Below are positions 16,237-26,259 of a stretch of 64,000 nt of DNA, piece after piece (the stretch's first letter is position 1; each line of letters starts with the position of its first letter). A program made the translations under genes and the position numbers. The stretch lies in contig NZ_LFXJ01000005.1 of the NCBI RefSeq assembly GCF_001183605.1, positions 1,647,004 to 1,711,003 on the forward strand. The letters are read 5' to 3'. This stretch comes from Lysinibacillus xylanilyticus. Lineage in GTDB: Bacteria > Bacillota > Bacilli > Bacillales_A > Planococcaceae. The notes beneath the pieces were generated by a model. It searched no databases and was not told the DNA's origin. It worked only from the letters and a program-made list of their open reading frames with translations.

Positions 16237-17895
16237 TTAACTAATAGATTTTGGATTGTTGATGATGCTTCTCGCAACCTCTCTTTTCTTCACAAAGAGA
16301 TTCTGATGTAGCGGGATATTTAAGTGTTGAATATCATCTAGCCATGTTTTTCGTATTTGCTCATTTGTTTCTGCAGCAGAAATAATGTCAATTGTACTTT
16401 TTTCTATTTTACGGTAGCCCTCCTGACACAGGATATCTGTCATTAAGGGTTTCGTTTTTTCATATGCAGCCTTTTCCGTTCTAAGCAATGAAGATTCCAT
16501 GACATAAATATCCTTAGCTATATCTGCCAACAGACGCATGTATTCCTGTTCTTGTTCCAGATTAATCTGTGTATCTACAATGACAAAAATGGCTATTTGC
16601 ATTAAATACTTGGAAAGCCGGATATATTGATGATTATTTTCTGAAGGTTGATATGCTATTGGAGCATTATTGGTAAAAGTTGTTTGCGCATACTTCTTAT
16701 ACAACATTTTTGCGATTGTTAAACGATTGATTTCATTCGTTCCTTCAAAAATACGACTAATTCTCGCATCACGATACAACCGTTCTACCTCGTAATCCTG
16801 CATATAGCCATATCCGCCATGTATTTGTAAAGCTTCATCTACAATTTTTCCAAGTGCTTCTGAGCAATTGACTTTATTGATTGCGCATTCCATAGCGAAA
16901 TCGGCTATTTGATGAACCATTGACTCTTTACTAGCTAGCTCAATAACATTATCCATTTCTCCAGCCGTTCGGTATGCAGCACTTTCTGCGCCATAAATTA
17001 AGGTCGCCATGTCAGCAATTTTTTCCTGTATCATTGTAAAATCAATGATTGGCTTTTGAAATTGTTTCCGTTCCTTACCGTAATTCACAGCTAACTGAAG
17101 TGCCTGTTTGGAAGTTCCTATGTTTGAAAAAGCTAGCTTTAGACGCGCCATATTCAAAATATTCATAGCAACTTTATGGCCTTTTCCAACTTCGCCAAGT
17201 ATATTGTCACTTGGTATTGCAACATCCTCTAAAATAAGCGTAGCCGTCGAAGATCCTTTAATGCCCATCTTCTCTTCTTCTTGCCCTACAGATACCCCTG
17301 TAAAGGTACGTTCTACAATGAAAGCAGTCATTCCATCATTTGTCTTTGCAAAAACAACGAAGATATCTGCTAGCTGAGCATTGGTAATCCATTGCTTTTC
17401 ACCGTTTAATACCCATGCTGACCCATCCTCATTCAAAATCGCATTTGTTTTGGGACGTAATGCATCTGAACCCGCTTCTGGCTCTGTCAGGGCATAGGCC
17501 CCAATCCATTCACCTGAAGCTAGCTTTGGTAAGTACCTCTGCTTTTGTGGCTCATTTCCAAAATAGACATAGGGCAATGTGCCGACTCCAGCATGAATAT
17601 TGTATGATACGCTAAATGAACCGCCATAGCCCATTTTTTCTGCAATTAGCCCTGAGATTTTTTTGTTGAGCTGCAGTCCTCCATAGGCTTCAGGTATCTC
17701 AATGGCAAGTAAACCAAGGTCACCTGCTTTTTGAAATAACTGTCGAGTGATTTCATATTGATGCTGCTCAATTGATGAAATATTAGGTGTGACATCCTGT
17801 TTAATGAACAGCTCCGCAGTTTTTGCTATGAGTTCTTCCTCATCTTGAAAGTCCTCAGGTGTAAAGATCTTCATTTTGTCTTCAAGTTTATCCAC
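16237..17895 (-). CDS. Acyl-CoA dehydrogenase
   Basis: 552 residues, longer than the ~380 of short-chain enzymes because of a C-terminal helical extension, as in Bacillus FadE-like proteins. FAD-dependent; it forms the 2,3-double bond of acyl-CoA. Landmarks are YALTEPEAGSDA, WITNAQLADIFVVFAKT, GIKGSSTATL, RKQFQKPI and the C-terminal QIHGGYGYMQDYEVERLYRDARI with IFEGTNEI. The GTG start follows AAGGAGGG with 5-base spacing. It sits between the methylisocitrate lyase and the enoyl-CoA hydratase. Confidence 0.9.
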   Translation of the reverse strand: MDKLEDKMKIFTPEDFQDEEELIAKTAELFIKQDVTPNISSIEQHQYEITRQLFQKAGDLGLLAIEIPEAYGGLQLNKKISGLIAEKMGYGGSFSVSYNIHAGVGTLPYVYFGNEPQKQRYLPKLASGEWIGAYALTEPEAGSDALRPKTNAILNEDGSAWVLNGEKQWITNAQLADIFVVFAKTNDGMTAFIVERTFTGVSVGQEEEKMGIKGSSTATLILEDVAIPSDNILGEVGKGHKVAMNILNMARLKLAFSNIGTSKQALQLAVNYGKERKQFQKPIIDFTMIQEKIADMATLIYGAESAAYRTAGEMDNVIELASKESMVHQIADFAMECAINKVNCSEALGKIVDEALQIHGGYGYMQDYEVERLYRDARISRIFEGTNEINRLTIAKMLYKKYAQTTFTNNAPIAYQPSENNHQYIRLSKYLMQIAIFVIVDTQINLEQEQEYMRLLADIAKDIYVMESSLLRTEKAAYEKTKPLMTDILCQEGYRKIEKSTIDIISAAETNEQIRKTWLDDIQHLNIPLHQNLFVKKREVARSIINNPKSIS

Positions 17896-17942
17896 GCTAG
17901 CCCTCCTTGCAAGAAAGAGGAGAAAAGTAGATTACCTTTCTC

Positions 17943-18857
17943 CTACTTAATTTCCTCTTTAGGTAAGATGGTTTTCGCCAACTCACTATCTAAATCTTCG
18001 AATTTGTAATAAGAAATTGTTTCATATAAGTCACTTCTAGTTTGCATATCTTCAATAGCTTCTTTTTGAGTTCCTGTATTTTTTATTAAGTCAAACACTC
18101 GTTCATATGCTTTAGCTGCTACTCTCATGGATGTAACGGGATAAATAACCATAGAATAGCCCATTTTTCCGAATTCCTTTGCCGTATAATACGGTGTTTG
18201 TCCAAATTCAGTCATATTTGCTAATAAAGGGGTATCTAGCTCACTTGCAAATTGTTTAAACTCTTTTTCTGTTTGTAGAGCCTCTGGAAAAATAGCATCC
18301 GCCCCGGCTGCTACATAGGCTTTGGCTCTAATGATAGCCTGTTCTAAATCTTCTACAGACCTTGCATCTGTGCGAGCAATAATAACTAAAGTAGGTGCTA
18401 TTTGTTTAATCATTTTAATTTTTTGTATCATTTCCTCTTGGGAAACGAGTGTTTTACCATTCAAATGACCACATTTTTTAGGAAGATTTTGATCCTCTAG
18501 CTGTACAGCAGCTACTCCTGCCTCTACCATTTCGCGAGCTGTGCGTGCAACGTTTAATACACCACCAAAGCCAGTATCAATATCTACTAGCATTGGTAAA
18601 TTTGTAGCTCGAATAATATCGCTAGCACGCTGAGCAACTTCATTTGAATAAATCATTCCTAAATCAGGTAAGCCTCTACTTGCTGTGTAGGCAGCTCCAG
18701 AAAGATATAATGCCTCAAAGCCTACTTTTTTAGCCATTAAGCCGGCCATAGCATCATGAGCTCCTGGTATTTGTAAAATGGTTGAACGAGTTATGAGAGC
18801 TCGAAATTGTTCTGCCAATTGTTCTTGTGAAACTGCTTTGTTCACAATCCACGCCAT
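17943..18857 (-). CDS. prpB: Methylisocitrate lyase
   Basis: 304 residues; isocitrate lyase/PEP mutase family. It cleaves 2-methylisocitrate to pyruvate and succinate, the last step of the methylcitrate cycle. Mg-binding and catalytic segments are IPGAHDAMAG, DIDTGFGG, QLEDQNLPKKCGHL (the KKCGH signature) and ARTDAR. B. subtilis calls its orthologue yqiQ/mmgF. It follows prpD by 25 bp. Confidence 0.93.
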   Translation of the reverse strand: MAWIVNKAVSQEQLAEQFRALITRSTILQIPGAHDAMAGLMAKKVGFEALYLSGAAYTASRGLPDLGMIYSNEVAQRASDIIRATNLPMLVDIDTGFGGVLNVARTAREMVEAGVAAVQLEDQNLPKKCGHLNGKTLVSQEEMIQKIKMIKQIAPTLVIIARTDARSVEDLEQAIIRAKAYVAAGADAIFPEALQTEKEFKQFASELDTPLLANMTEFGQTPYYTAKEFGKMGYSMVIYPVTSMRVAAKAYERVFDLIKNTGTQKEAIEDMQTRSDLYETISYYKFEDLDSELAKTILPKEEIK

Positions 18858-18882
18858 CTATAAAAACCTCCCATCTATGAAG

Positions 18883-20316
18883 TTAAATGAATAAATCTAC
18901 AAATTCATGAACATAGCTATTTTCGACAAGCTCTTTATCAGCACAAATCTGATTAATTTTATTTACTTGTTTTTGAGAATAATGTGTACCAATGTTTTGC
19001 TGGAATTTATCAATGATTTGAGGGAATGCCTCCTCACGACGGAATCGGTGTCCTAAAGGATATTCACATTCAACTAGCTCTGATGATGTGCCATCTTTGT
19101 AATAAACTTGAACAGCATTGGCAATCGAGCGTTTTTCAGGGTCTAAGTAATCGATTGTATATTGTGTTTTTTCAACGACCACCATTTTATTTCTTAAGTC
19201 ATCAATACGTGGATCTGCGGCCACGTCATCCTCATAGTGGTCTGCAGTAATGTCACCATAGATGAGACCAATAGCTGTAATGTATTGAATACAGTGATCA
19301 CGATCAGCTGGGTTATTGAGAGGTCCCTCTTTATCGATGATACGAATGGCAGATTCATGTGTAGTAATTTCAATTCTTTCAATTTCATTTAATCGATTTT
19401 TAACTTCATGATGTAAATGCACAGCGCATTCAGCAGCGGTTTGTGCATGAAACTCGGCTGGATAAGAAACTTTGAATAAAACATTTTCCATGACATAAGA
19501 CGCAAGTGGTCTAGCAAGTTTTAATTCTTGTTTATTAAAGAGAACGTCTTGGAATCCCCAGCCAGGTGCTGATAATGCTGTTGCATAACCCATTTCGCCT
19601 TTCACAGCCATCATAGCTAATTGCACTGCCCTGCTTGTTGCATCTCCAGCAGCCCATGATTTTCTAGAACCAGTATTAGGTGCATGTCGATATGTTCGTA
19701 GACTTGAATTATCAATCCAAGCATTTGACAATGCATTGATAATTTCTTGATGAGATCCACCTAATGCTTTTGTCACAACTGCTGTTGTCGCAATTTTGAC
19801 AAACAGAACATGATCTAAGCCTTCACGATTTAAGCTATTTTCTAATGCTAGAATGCCTTGTATTTCATGGGCTTGTATCATCATTTCTAAAACGTCTTTC
19901 ATTTTAAGAGGCTCTTTACCCTCTGCAATACGTACGCGACTCAAATAATCAGCAACAGCTAATATGCCACCTAAATTATCTGAAGGATGTCCCCATTCAG
20001 CCGCAAGCCAAGTATCGTTATAATCCAACCAACGAATCATACAACCGATGTTGAAAGCTCCTCTTACTGGATCAAGAACATAGGAAGTTCCCGGAACACG
20101 TGTACCATTAGGGACGACTGTACCTGGTACAACGGGACCGAGAAGCTTCGTACATTCCGGATACTGTAAAGCTAAAATGCCACAACCCAAAGTATCCAAT
20201 AAAACATATCGTGCTGTTTCGTATGCCTCTTCACTTGTTATCGTTGTATTTAATACGTAATCGGCAATATCAGTTAATAATTGATCTGTCTTAGATATTT
20301 CATTTGTTTTAATCAT
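18883..20316 (-). CDS. prpD: 2-methylcitrate dehydratase
   Basis: 477 residues, the normal PrpD/MmgE length. It dehydrates 2-methylcitrate, an Fe-S-independent step. Landmarks are [44 protein letters not shown] and FHAQTAAEC. It lies between the synthase and lyase genes, equivalent to B. subtilis mmgE. Confidence 0.93.
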   Translation of the reverse strand: MIKTNEISKTDQLLTDIADYVLNTTITSEEAYETARYVLLDTLGCGILALQYPECTKLLGPVVPGTVVPNGTRVPGTSYVLDPVRGAFNIGCMIRWLDYNDTWLAAEWGHPSDNLGGILAVADYLSRVRIAEGKEPLKMKDVLEMMIQAHEIQGILALENSLNREGLDHVLFVKIATTAVVTKALGGSHQEIINALSNAWIDNSSLRTYRHAPNTGSRKSWAAGDATSRAVQLAMMAVKGEMGYATALSAPGWGFQDVLFNKQELKLARPLASYVMENVLFKVSYPAEFHAQTAAECAVHLHHEVKNRLNEIERIEITTHESAIRIIDKEGPLNNPADRDHCIQYITAIGLIYGDITADHYEDDVAADPRIDDLRNKMVVVEKTQYTIDYLDPEKRSIANAVQVYYKDGTSSELVECEYPLGHRFRREEAFPQIIDKFQQNIGTHYSQKQVNKINQICADKELVENSYVHEFVDLFI

Positions 20317-20414
20317 CTATATCTTCCTCTCAAGGCATGAATTTGATATACTAGTATACTGATGGACATTGGTCAGAATGCCCATCAGCTCTATGGCGAG
20401 TTGTTAAAACTTGA

Positions 20415-21536
20415 TTATACCGACAATTCTTCAAGGTTATGACGCTCGCCAATATAATTGACACGAGGTCTAAATAATCTATTATTGTCATGCTGCTCTA
20501 TCACATGAGCACATAAGCCGATAGTTCGTGAGCCGAAGAAAATTGGCGTATATATTTCGATCGGCAAACCAAGCATGTAGTACACTGGTGCTGCATAATA
20601 ATCTAAATTTGGGTACAACCCTTTTTTCTGTACCATTACTTTTTCACCAGCTTCACACATGTGATATAAGCGGTCATCCCCTTGCTCCAAACATAATTTG
20701 TGCAAAGCCTCTTTCATAATTTGCGCTCTTGGGTCCATCTTTTTCATATATACACGGTGCCCAAAGCCCATAATCTTTTCTTTATTTTCTAGTTTGTTTT
20801 CCAGCAATGTTTCAAAGCCTTCAACTGTTTTGGCTTCAAGAAGCATATACATCACTGCCTCGTTTGCCCCGCCATGTAAATTACCTTTCAATGATGCGAC
20901 AGCCCCAGTTAAAGCACCATACAAATCAGATTGTGTAGAGGCAATAACACGAGCCGTAAACGTCGAATTTGGCATCTCATGCTCGCTATATAAAACGAGT
21001 GACTGATCAAAGATTTCTTCTTCTAACGCAGTTGGTTTTCTGCCAGTAATCATGTAATAAAAATTTGCACTATAGGAGAGCTCGCTATCAGGCTCCACGA
21101 CATCTTGACCATTTAATACACGATAGCTATTTGCTACGATATTAGGCATACCACCTAAAAGTCTAAATGCTCGCGTTAAATTCATTTCAGTCGAACGATC
21201 ATTGATGTACCGATCATAGCCTGCTAAAACAGAAATTCCCGTTCGAAGCCCATCCATAGCATGTGTTCCATTAGGCAATAACTTGAAAATTTGAAAAATC
21301 TCTTGTGGAACCTGATAATTAGATTTCAACTTGTCCTGTAAATCAACTCGTTGCTCGGTAGTTGGTATTTCCCCATGCAACAATAAGTAAACAATGTCTA
21401 AATACGAATATCTCTGTGATAATTCAATCAAATCATAGCCTCGAATGACAATTTGACTTTCTACTGTGTCTAAAAAAGATAACTTTGTTTCAGCGGCGAT
21501 GATGCCATCAAGACCCGGTGAATAATTTAACTCCAT
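20415..21536 (-). CDS. prpC: 2-methylcitrate synthase / citrate synthase
   Basis: 373 residues; type II small citrate synthase family. It condenses propionyl-CoA (and probably acetyl-CoA) with oxaloacetate. Catalytic segments are LPNGTHAMDGLRTG, LHGGANEAVM, IMGFGHRVYMKKMDPRA and YAAPVYYMLGLP. The gene order synthase-dehydratase-lyase supports methylcitrate rather than housekeeping citrate synthase (B. subtilis mmgD). It is first in the operon and lies behind a cobalamin riboswitch and two terminator hairpins. Confidence 0.9.
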   Translation of the reverse strand: MELNYSPGLDGIIAAETKLSFLDTVESQIVIRGYDLIELSQRYSYLDIVYLLLHGEIPTTEQRVDLQDKLKSNYQVPQEIFQIFKLLPNGTHAMDGLRTGISVLAGYDRYINDRSTEMNLTRAFRLLGGMPNIVANSYRVLNGQDVVEPDSELSYSANFYYMITGRKPTALEEEIFDQSLVLYSEHEMPNSTFTARVIASTQSDLYGALTGAVASLKGNLHGGANEAVMYMLLEAKTVEGFETLLENKLENKEKIMGFGHRVYMKKMDPRAQIMKEALHKLCLEQGDDRLYHMCEAGEKVMVQKKGLYPNLDYYAAPVYYMLGLPIEIYTPIFFGSRTIGLCAHVIEQHDNNRLFRPRVNYIGERHNLEELSV

Positions 21537-21601
21537 TCACTACAACCCCTTTGTTTAGCCTTATTTTTGTAAGCGCTACCATTCAAACACGAGAAAACAA
21601 C

Positions 21602-21636
21602 AAAAAAACAACTTCTACCCCTTTGAGAAGTTGTTA
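21602..21636 (-). terminator. Second leader terminator before prpC
   Basis: AACAACTTCT and AGAAGTTGTT form a 10-bp stem followed by a T-run on the minus strand, between the riboswitch and prpC. Confidence 0.7.
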
Positions 21637-21656
21637 ATCTACACAAGCATGACATA

Positions 21657-21688
21657 GCAAAAAAACAGTGAATTCATGTAAATTCACA
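21657..21688 (-). terminator. First leader terminator before prpC
   Basis: GTGAATT and AATTCAC flank a 6-base loop, followed by about eight T on the minus strand. It is the likely expression platform of the cobalamin riboswitch. Two terminators in series are unusual. Confidence 0.7.
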
Positions 21689-21745
21689 AAAATCATGCAG
21701 TAGCTAACACCTCCCTATCCTCGTAGGTCAATTGATGCTTCTTTA

Positions 21746-21910
21746 GTGGCAGGTCTCCTGACTTATGATCAACGCTACAATAACACCTTCCCATTTTGGC
21801 AACCAAAACAGTGGTATTGTTATTGAACTTCCAAATACAGTTGCGGGACAGTGTTGGACTCTCACCAACTTCCCTTTTAATCAAATGAAAAGAAATTCAT
21901 TTGAACCACC
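21746..21910 (-). promoter_or_regulatory. Cobalamin riboswitch controlling the methylcitrate operon
   Basis: Minus-strand blocks in order: GGTGG at the 5' end, AAAAGGGAAGT, GTGAGAGTCCAACACTG, CCCGCAACTGTA, TGGGAAGG and the B12 box AGTCAGGAGACCTGCC. This is the complete AdoCbl-type core. Bound cobalamin should favour the terminators at 21602-21688 and shut off prpCDB and the acyl-CoA genes. Confidence 0.93.
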
Positions 21911-22174
21911 AAAATTTAGCATATTCAATTTGTTATTTAACCTTAACATAGGGTTTTCTAAACAATCAATATAGTTGAATTTCAAAAAAGTGTGATCATA
22001 AAAAGCTATTTTTCATTTTTAAAGAACTATTCTACGTAAATAAGCACTATTTCGAATAAAAAAGATTGTTAATCAATGCCAATGAAACTGTTCTTTAAAA
22101 AATTGCAAATAAAAAAGAGGATTTATATTTTGGGAATGCGAATATTTTTTATGACAAGTATTAGGAGGTCAAAT

Positions 22175-22595
22175 ATGGGATATATTCGAGAATTAAGGAA
22201 ACATATCGGTAGTAGACCGATTATAAGTATCGGTGCTACAATTCTTGTGATAAACGATGATAAGAAGATTCTCTTTCAACATCGTTCGGATACGTTGGAT
22301 TGGGGATTACCTGGGGGCTCAATGGAACTAAATGAAACATTAGAAGAAGTTGCTGCTCGTGAGCTTCATGAATAAGCAGGACTCGTGGCCAAAGAATTTG
22401 ACTTGATCGGTGTTTTTTCAGGACCAGAATATTATTTCCAATATCCAAATGGAGATGAAGGATGGAGAGAGTTTGAACCTTACATATTTCAGTAAAAACG
22501 AGCTTCCAGAAAATCTTGAGAAGAGGACAAAAACGTTATTAGACAATCTAGAGAACAAATTGTGGGATTTAGAGAGTTCTTTTGCTAAGTATTAA
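22175..22595 (+). pseudogene. Broken Nudix hydrolase gene
   Basis: ATG follows AGGAGG with 5-base spacing. The Nudix motif GGSMELNETLEEVAARELHE is intact up to a TAA that replaces the next Glu of the REUxEE core, a metal ligand. Downstream the frame continues (AGLVAKEFDLIGVFSGPEYY) and then jumps frame near 22455, with the middle of the protein missing, to LNLTYFSKNELPENLEKR and its stop. A nonsense codon plus an internal deletion make it a pseudogene. Confidence 0.85.
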
Positions 22596-22606
22596 TTTAA
22601 CAACAA

Positions 22607-22640
22607 TAATCCCCCATTCAAAATTAGGATGGGGGTTAAA
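22607..22640 (+). terminator. Terminator after the Nudix pseudogene
   Basis: AATCCCCCAT and ATGGGGGTT flank an 11-base loop, followed by AAAATTTT. Confidence 0.6.
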
Positions 22641-22815
22641 ATTTTCGCTGCAGAACAACATGGGATTTACGCCCATTTTCCTTCTAATTGAATGAAAGAC
22701 TTTTCACGCAAACTTGTACTAATTGCTATGAAATTAGAAATAAACATAACATGCTCGATAGTTCACCTCAACTTTATTTTCTGAATGTAATAAAAGTCTC
22801 GCAATAATGAAACAA

Positions 22816-22843
22816 CAAAAGACCAGGTACTTACCTGGTCTTC
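22816..22843 (-). terminator. Terminator of metE
   Basis: AGACCAGGTA and TACCTGGTCT form a stem followed by TTTTGTTG on the minus strand, 65 bp after the metE stop. Confidence 0.8.
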
Positions 22844-22907
22844 ATTGTATTTCGGAGAGAAGATGTAGTAGTTTAAAATAATAATGTTTTCGTTATCTCG
22901 GGATAGA

Positions 22908-25190
22908 TTATTGTACTTCCTGGCGCAATCTTTTTGTTGCACCAACCATATTAGCTAAAGCTGCAACGGTTTCTGCTTCTTTTCTTGTTTTTAAGCCACA
23001 ATCTGGATTCACCCAAAATTGATGGCGATCAAGCACCTGCAAACTATCTCTCATAATAGTTAGCATTTCTTCGTCGCTCGGTACACGAGGACTATGAATA
23101 TCGTAGACGCCTAAGCCAATGCCTTTTTGATATGGCTGCACTTGCAGTGAAGTAATGAGCTCCCCATGGCTTCGCGATGTTTCGATGGAAATCACGTCTG
23201 CATCTAGCGCGCTAATAGGTTCGATGAAATCGTTAAATTCGCAGTAACACATATGTGTATGGATTTGTGTTTTATCTTCGACACTAGATGTAGCAAGCTT
23301 GAAGGAATTGACAGCCCAATCTAAGTAAACTCCCCATTCTTCTTTTCGGAGTGGTAACCCCTCCCTTAGAGCTGGCTCATCCACTTGAATAATCGAAATA
23401 CCTGCATTTTCTAGTGCTTCAACCTCTTTACGAAGTGCTAATGCAATTTGATAAGCGACATCTTTACGTGACAGATCATCTCGCACAAAAGACCAATTTA
23501 ATATAGTCACTGGCCCAGTCAGCATGCCTTTTACAAAGCGCTTTGTTAAGCTTTGGGCATAGGCTGACTCTTTTACAGTAATTGGCGAAGCCCATGCAAC
23601 ATCTCCATAAATGATTGGTGGCTTGACACAGCGTGATCCATAGGAAACGACCCATGCTTTTTCTGTAAATGCAAAACCAGTCAGCTTTTCACCAAAGTAT
23701 TCTACCATGTCTGTTCGCTCAAATTCGCCATGTACTAGTACATCGATATCTAGTTCCTCTTGTATAGTAATCCAGCGTTTTGTTTCCTGCTCTATAAATA
23801 CTTCGTAGGCTTCATTAGATAATTGTTTTTTGCGCCAAGCATTACGATTCTTTTTCACCTCATCGGATTGCGGGAAGCTTCCGATTGTTGTCGTTGGGAA
23901 CAGCGGTAACGCTAACGCTTCCTGCTGAATCTTTTGACGTTGAGTAAATTCACTATGTCGTTCAAAATCTCCCGATGTCACAGTTTGAACTGCTTGATGG
24001 ATCACCTTGTTTTGACGGATTGGATGATTTTTCAGAGCCTCAATCGCCTTCATACTTTCTGAAAAATTGTGTTGTAAGGTACCCTCTTTATCTCGTCTAC
24101 ATGCAGTCAGCTCAATAATTTCTACAATTTTTTCATCTGCGAAGGCCAGTGCTTGCTTTAGAACAGGGTCAATCTCATTTTCAAAAGAGGTTGTAATGGG
24201 TACATGTTGTAGATTGCTGGATGGTTGAATCCATAGCTCTGCTGCATTGCTTAAATGTTCAATCGCCTGAATCGTAGCGTTGACCTCCGCTAAGTTGGAA
24301 CGCCAAATATCACGTCCATTTACAGCTCCGATTGCCAATACTTTATCCTGAGGGAAACCAGATTGACGAAGTGACGCCATATTACCTTTATAGCCATGAA
24401 CAAAGTCTAGACCAAATCCTTGTACAGGCAATGTAATCAATGTTTCATAGGCGCATAATGCTTCAAAATAAGTTTGTAGCATGATCTTAGCTTCTGGAAC
24501 GGCAACTGCTAACTGGTCGTAAATCTCTTGCACAAGCTTGATGTCTGCTGGATCAAGAGTTGTGACAAGGGACGGCTCTTCTAATTGAATCCAATTTGCC
24601 CCTGCCTCCACTAATTCTTTTAATACCTGCGTATAAAGCGGTAGTAAGGCTAATAAGTACTCAACCTGTGTTAATTTGCTGTAGCCTTTCGTTAACTTGC
24701 AAAATGTATAGGGACCAATCAATGTCGGCTTCGCAATAATTCCATACACTTCCTTCGCCTCTAAAAAATCGGCTAACACTTTATTTTCTGTAAGGTGTAA
24801 AGCTTGTCCCTCATACTCAGGAACAATATAGTGATAGTTTGTATTAAACCATTTTGTCATTTCACTAGCCACTGCTGTTTTATTCCCTCTTGCTACACTG
24901 TAGTAAGTATGTAAATCTACTTTACCTCTTTGCCAGTTAAAGCGTTTAGGGACTAGACCAAACATTAAAGCCGTATCTAACATTCTATCGTAGTACGTAA
25001 AGTCGCCTACTGTAACCATATCTATGCCAAGTTGTAGCTGCCTGTCAATTCTAGATAAACGGATCTTTTTTAATCTTTTCTTAAAATCCTCTTCAGAAAG
25101 TTCATTGCGCCAAAATGCTTCTAATGCCTTTTTCCATTCGCGATCTTCCCCAATATATGGGTAACCAATGAGTGTGCTTGTATAGGTCAT
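22908..25190 (-). CDS. metE: Cobalamin-independent methionine synthase
   Basis: 760 residues, the usual MetE length. It transfers the methyl group of 5-methyltetrahydropteroyl-triglutamate to homocysteine without B12. The zinc site is visible as IHTHMCYCEF and VNPDCGLKTR; TTTIGSFPQ and IQVDEPALREGLPL mark the C-terminal barrel. I start at MTYTSTLIGYPYIG because AAGGGGAG is 6 bases upstream; the longer frame would begin inside the leader terminator. It stands alone under a cobalamin riboswitch, so B12 should repress it in favour of a B12-dependent enzyme elsewhere. Confidence 0.95.
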   Translation of the reverse strand: MTYTSTLIGYPYIGEDREWKKALEAFWRNELSEEDFKKRLKKIRLSRIDRQLQLGIDMVTVGDFTYYDRMLDTALMFGLVPKRFNWQRGKVDLHTYYSVARGNKTAVASEMTKWFNTNYHYIVPEYEGQALHLTENKVLADFLEAKEVYGIIAKPTLIGPYTFCKLTKGYSKLTQVEYLLALLPLYTQVLKELVEAGANWIQLEEPSLVTTLDPADIKLVQEIYDQLAVAVPEAKIMLQTYFEALCAYETLITLPVQGFGLDFVHGYKGNMASLRQSGFPQDKVLAIGAVNGRDIWRSNLAEVNATIQAIEHLSNAAELWIQPSSNLQHVPITTSFENEIDPVLKQALAFADEKIVEIIELTACRRDKEGTLQHNFSESMKAIEALKNHPIRQNKVIHQAVQTVTSGDFERHSEFTQRQKIQQEALALPLFPTTTIGSFPQSDEVKKNRNAWRKKQLSNEAYEVFIEQETKRWITIQEELDIDVLVHGEFERTDMVEYFGEKLTGFAFTEKAWVVSYGSRCVKPPIIYGDVAWASPITVKESAYAQSLTKRFVKGMLTGPVTILNWSFVRDDLSRKDVAYQIALALRKEVEALENAGISIIQVDEPALREGLPLRKEEWGVYLDWAVNSFKLATSSVEDKTQIHTHMCYCEFNDFIEPISALDADVISIETSRSHGELITSLQVQPYQKGIGLGVYDIHSPRVPSDEEMLTIMRDSLQVLDRHQFWVNPDCGLKTRKEAETVAALANMVGATKRLRQEVQ

Positions 25191-25206
25191 TTTAATCTCC
25201 CCTTCA

Positions 25207-25246
25207 GAAAAAAATAAAAAGCCATTCTCCTTCTCGGAAAATGGCT
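25207..25246 (-). terminator. Riboswitch terminator in front of metE
   Basis: GCCATTTTCC-GAGAA-GGAGAATGGC is a near-perfect stem, followed by a T-run. It ends about 15 bp before the metE ribosome site and is the likely off-state hairpin. Confidence 0.85.
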
Positions 25247-25382
25247 GCATGTTAAAATTATTAATTCAAAAACAATACGAAAAAAGTATATACTTTCGCC
25301 TAAATCATTTTTTATCGCACAGTGCCTATTCGGTCACATTTCACCACCTATTTCCACGTAGGTATTGGGTGTGTACTAGAAA

Positions 25383-25530
25383 TTGGCAGGTCTCCTGGCT
25401 TCTCATCAACACGCCTCACAGCCTTCCCAGTTTCCCAGTGGCATTTGTGATTTGCTCCGAATTACAGTTGCGGGACAGCGTCGGATTTTCACCGACTTCC
25501 CTTTTAAGCCAAACTTTCATTTGGCACCAA
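25383..25530 (-). promoter_or_regulatory. Cobalamin riboswitch of metE
   Basis: Minus-strand blocks GGTGCCAA, AAAAGGGAAGTC, GTGAAAATCCGACGCTG, CCCGCAACTGTA, TGGGAAGGC and the B12 box AGCCAGGAGACCTGCC are all present in order. Confidence 0.95.
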
Positions 25531-25687
25531 GTCTTACACAATATTCAATTATGCTACTACTATAACACATATTTCAGATTAGCAGAAACCATTTTCAGAA
25601 AAATAATAAAACTTAGAAATTGGAAGTTTCAACTTCAATTTTTTTCGAAAATAAAATAACTCATTAGATATCTCAATACTCTATACT

Positions 25688-25850
25688 GAGATTTATGTTC
25701 ATAATTTAATCGTGCAATTGCACAAATATCTGAAAATCTTTTATTAAAAATAAAAAGTATATGAACCAACTTTATGTACATCGACTTTTATAGAGATATA
25801 TCAACGTCACACGCGGAAATAACCATTTGAACATCTTGATGTCAATTCAT
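25688..25850. repeat. Diverged intergenic repeat, copy B
   Basis: Counterpart of 13327-13475 with the same block order. The rest of 25531-26218 shows no convincing gene; short open frames there have no ribosome site and poor composition. Confidence 0.5.
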
Positions 25851-26218
25851 TCTTATTTTCTACTTTTTAGAAACGAAAAATTAAACTACACCTTCTTTTT
25901 TATTCTAAAGGCTATGTTAAATTTTATGTATTTTCTCAAGCGTCCACCAAACATTCGTTCTCAACTGATTATACTAACATTTTGGGTAGGTTTCAAATAT
26001 CATATTTACATTTATTAGGTCCATATTAAAAGCTTCTTTTATCTTGATGAAAATTGGATTTGTTTTATATTTTTTAAAGTAACGGGTCTGGTTTGAAGAA
26101 AAAGGAGGAACTGTATCATAAATGAAGCATATATAAAATGTAAAAATTTCTTTATCGTGAGGAGAATGATATGAGAGAAACTACTGGATGAGATATATTC
26201 GTTCTTTTGTTAACAAGA

Positions 26219-26246
26219 TAAAGAGCCGCATTAAAATGCGACTCCC
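26219..26246 (-). terminator. Terminator of the BcrC-like gene
   Basis: GAGTCGCATT and AATGCGGCTC with a trailing TTTATCTT on the minus strand. Confidence 0.7.
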
Positions 26247-26259
26247 CATCTTTGCTTTA

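Noticed and set aside
21693..21974. Open frames on both strands overlapping the prpC leader
   Set aside because: They lie inside the cobalamin riboswitch and have no ribosome site; the RNA motif explains the sequence.
25249..25659. Plus-strand open frames over the metE leader
   Set aside because: They read the complement of the riboswitch and its terminator; no ribosome site.
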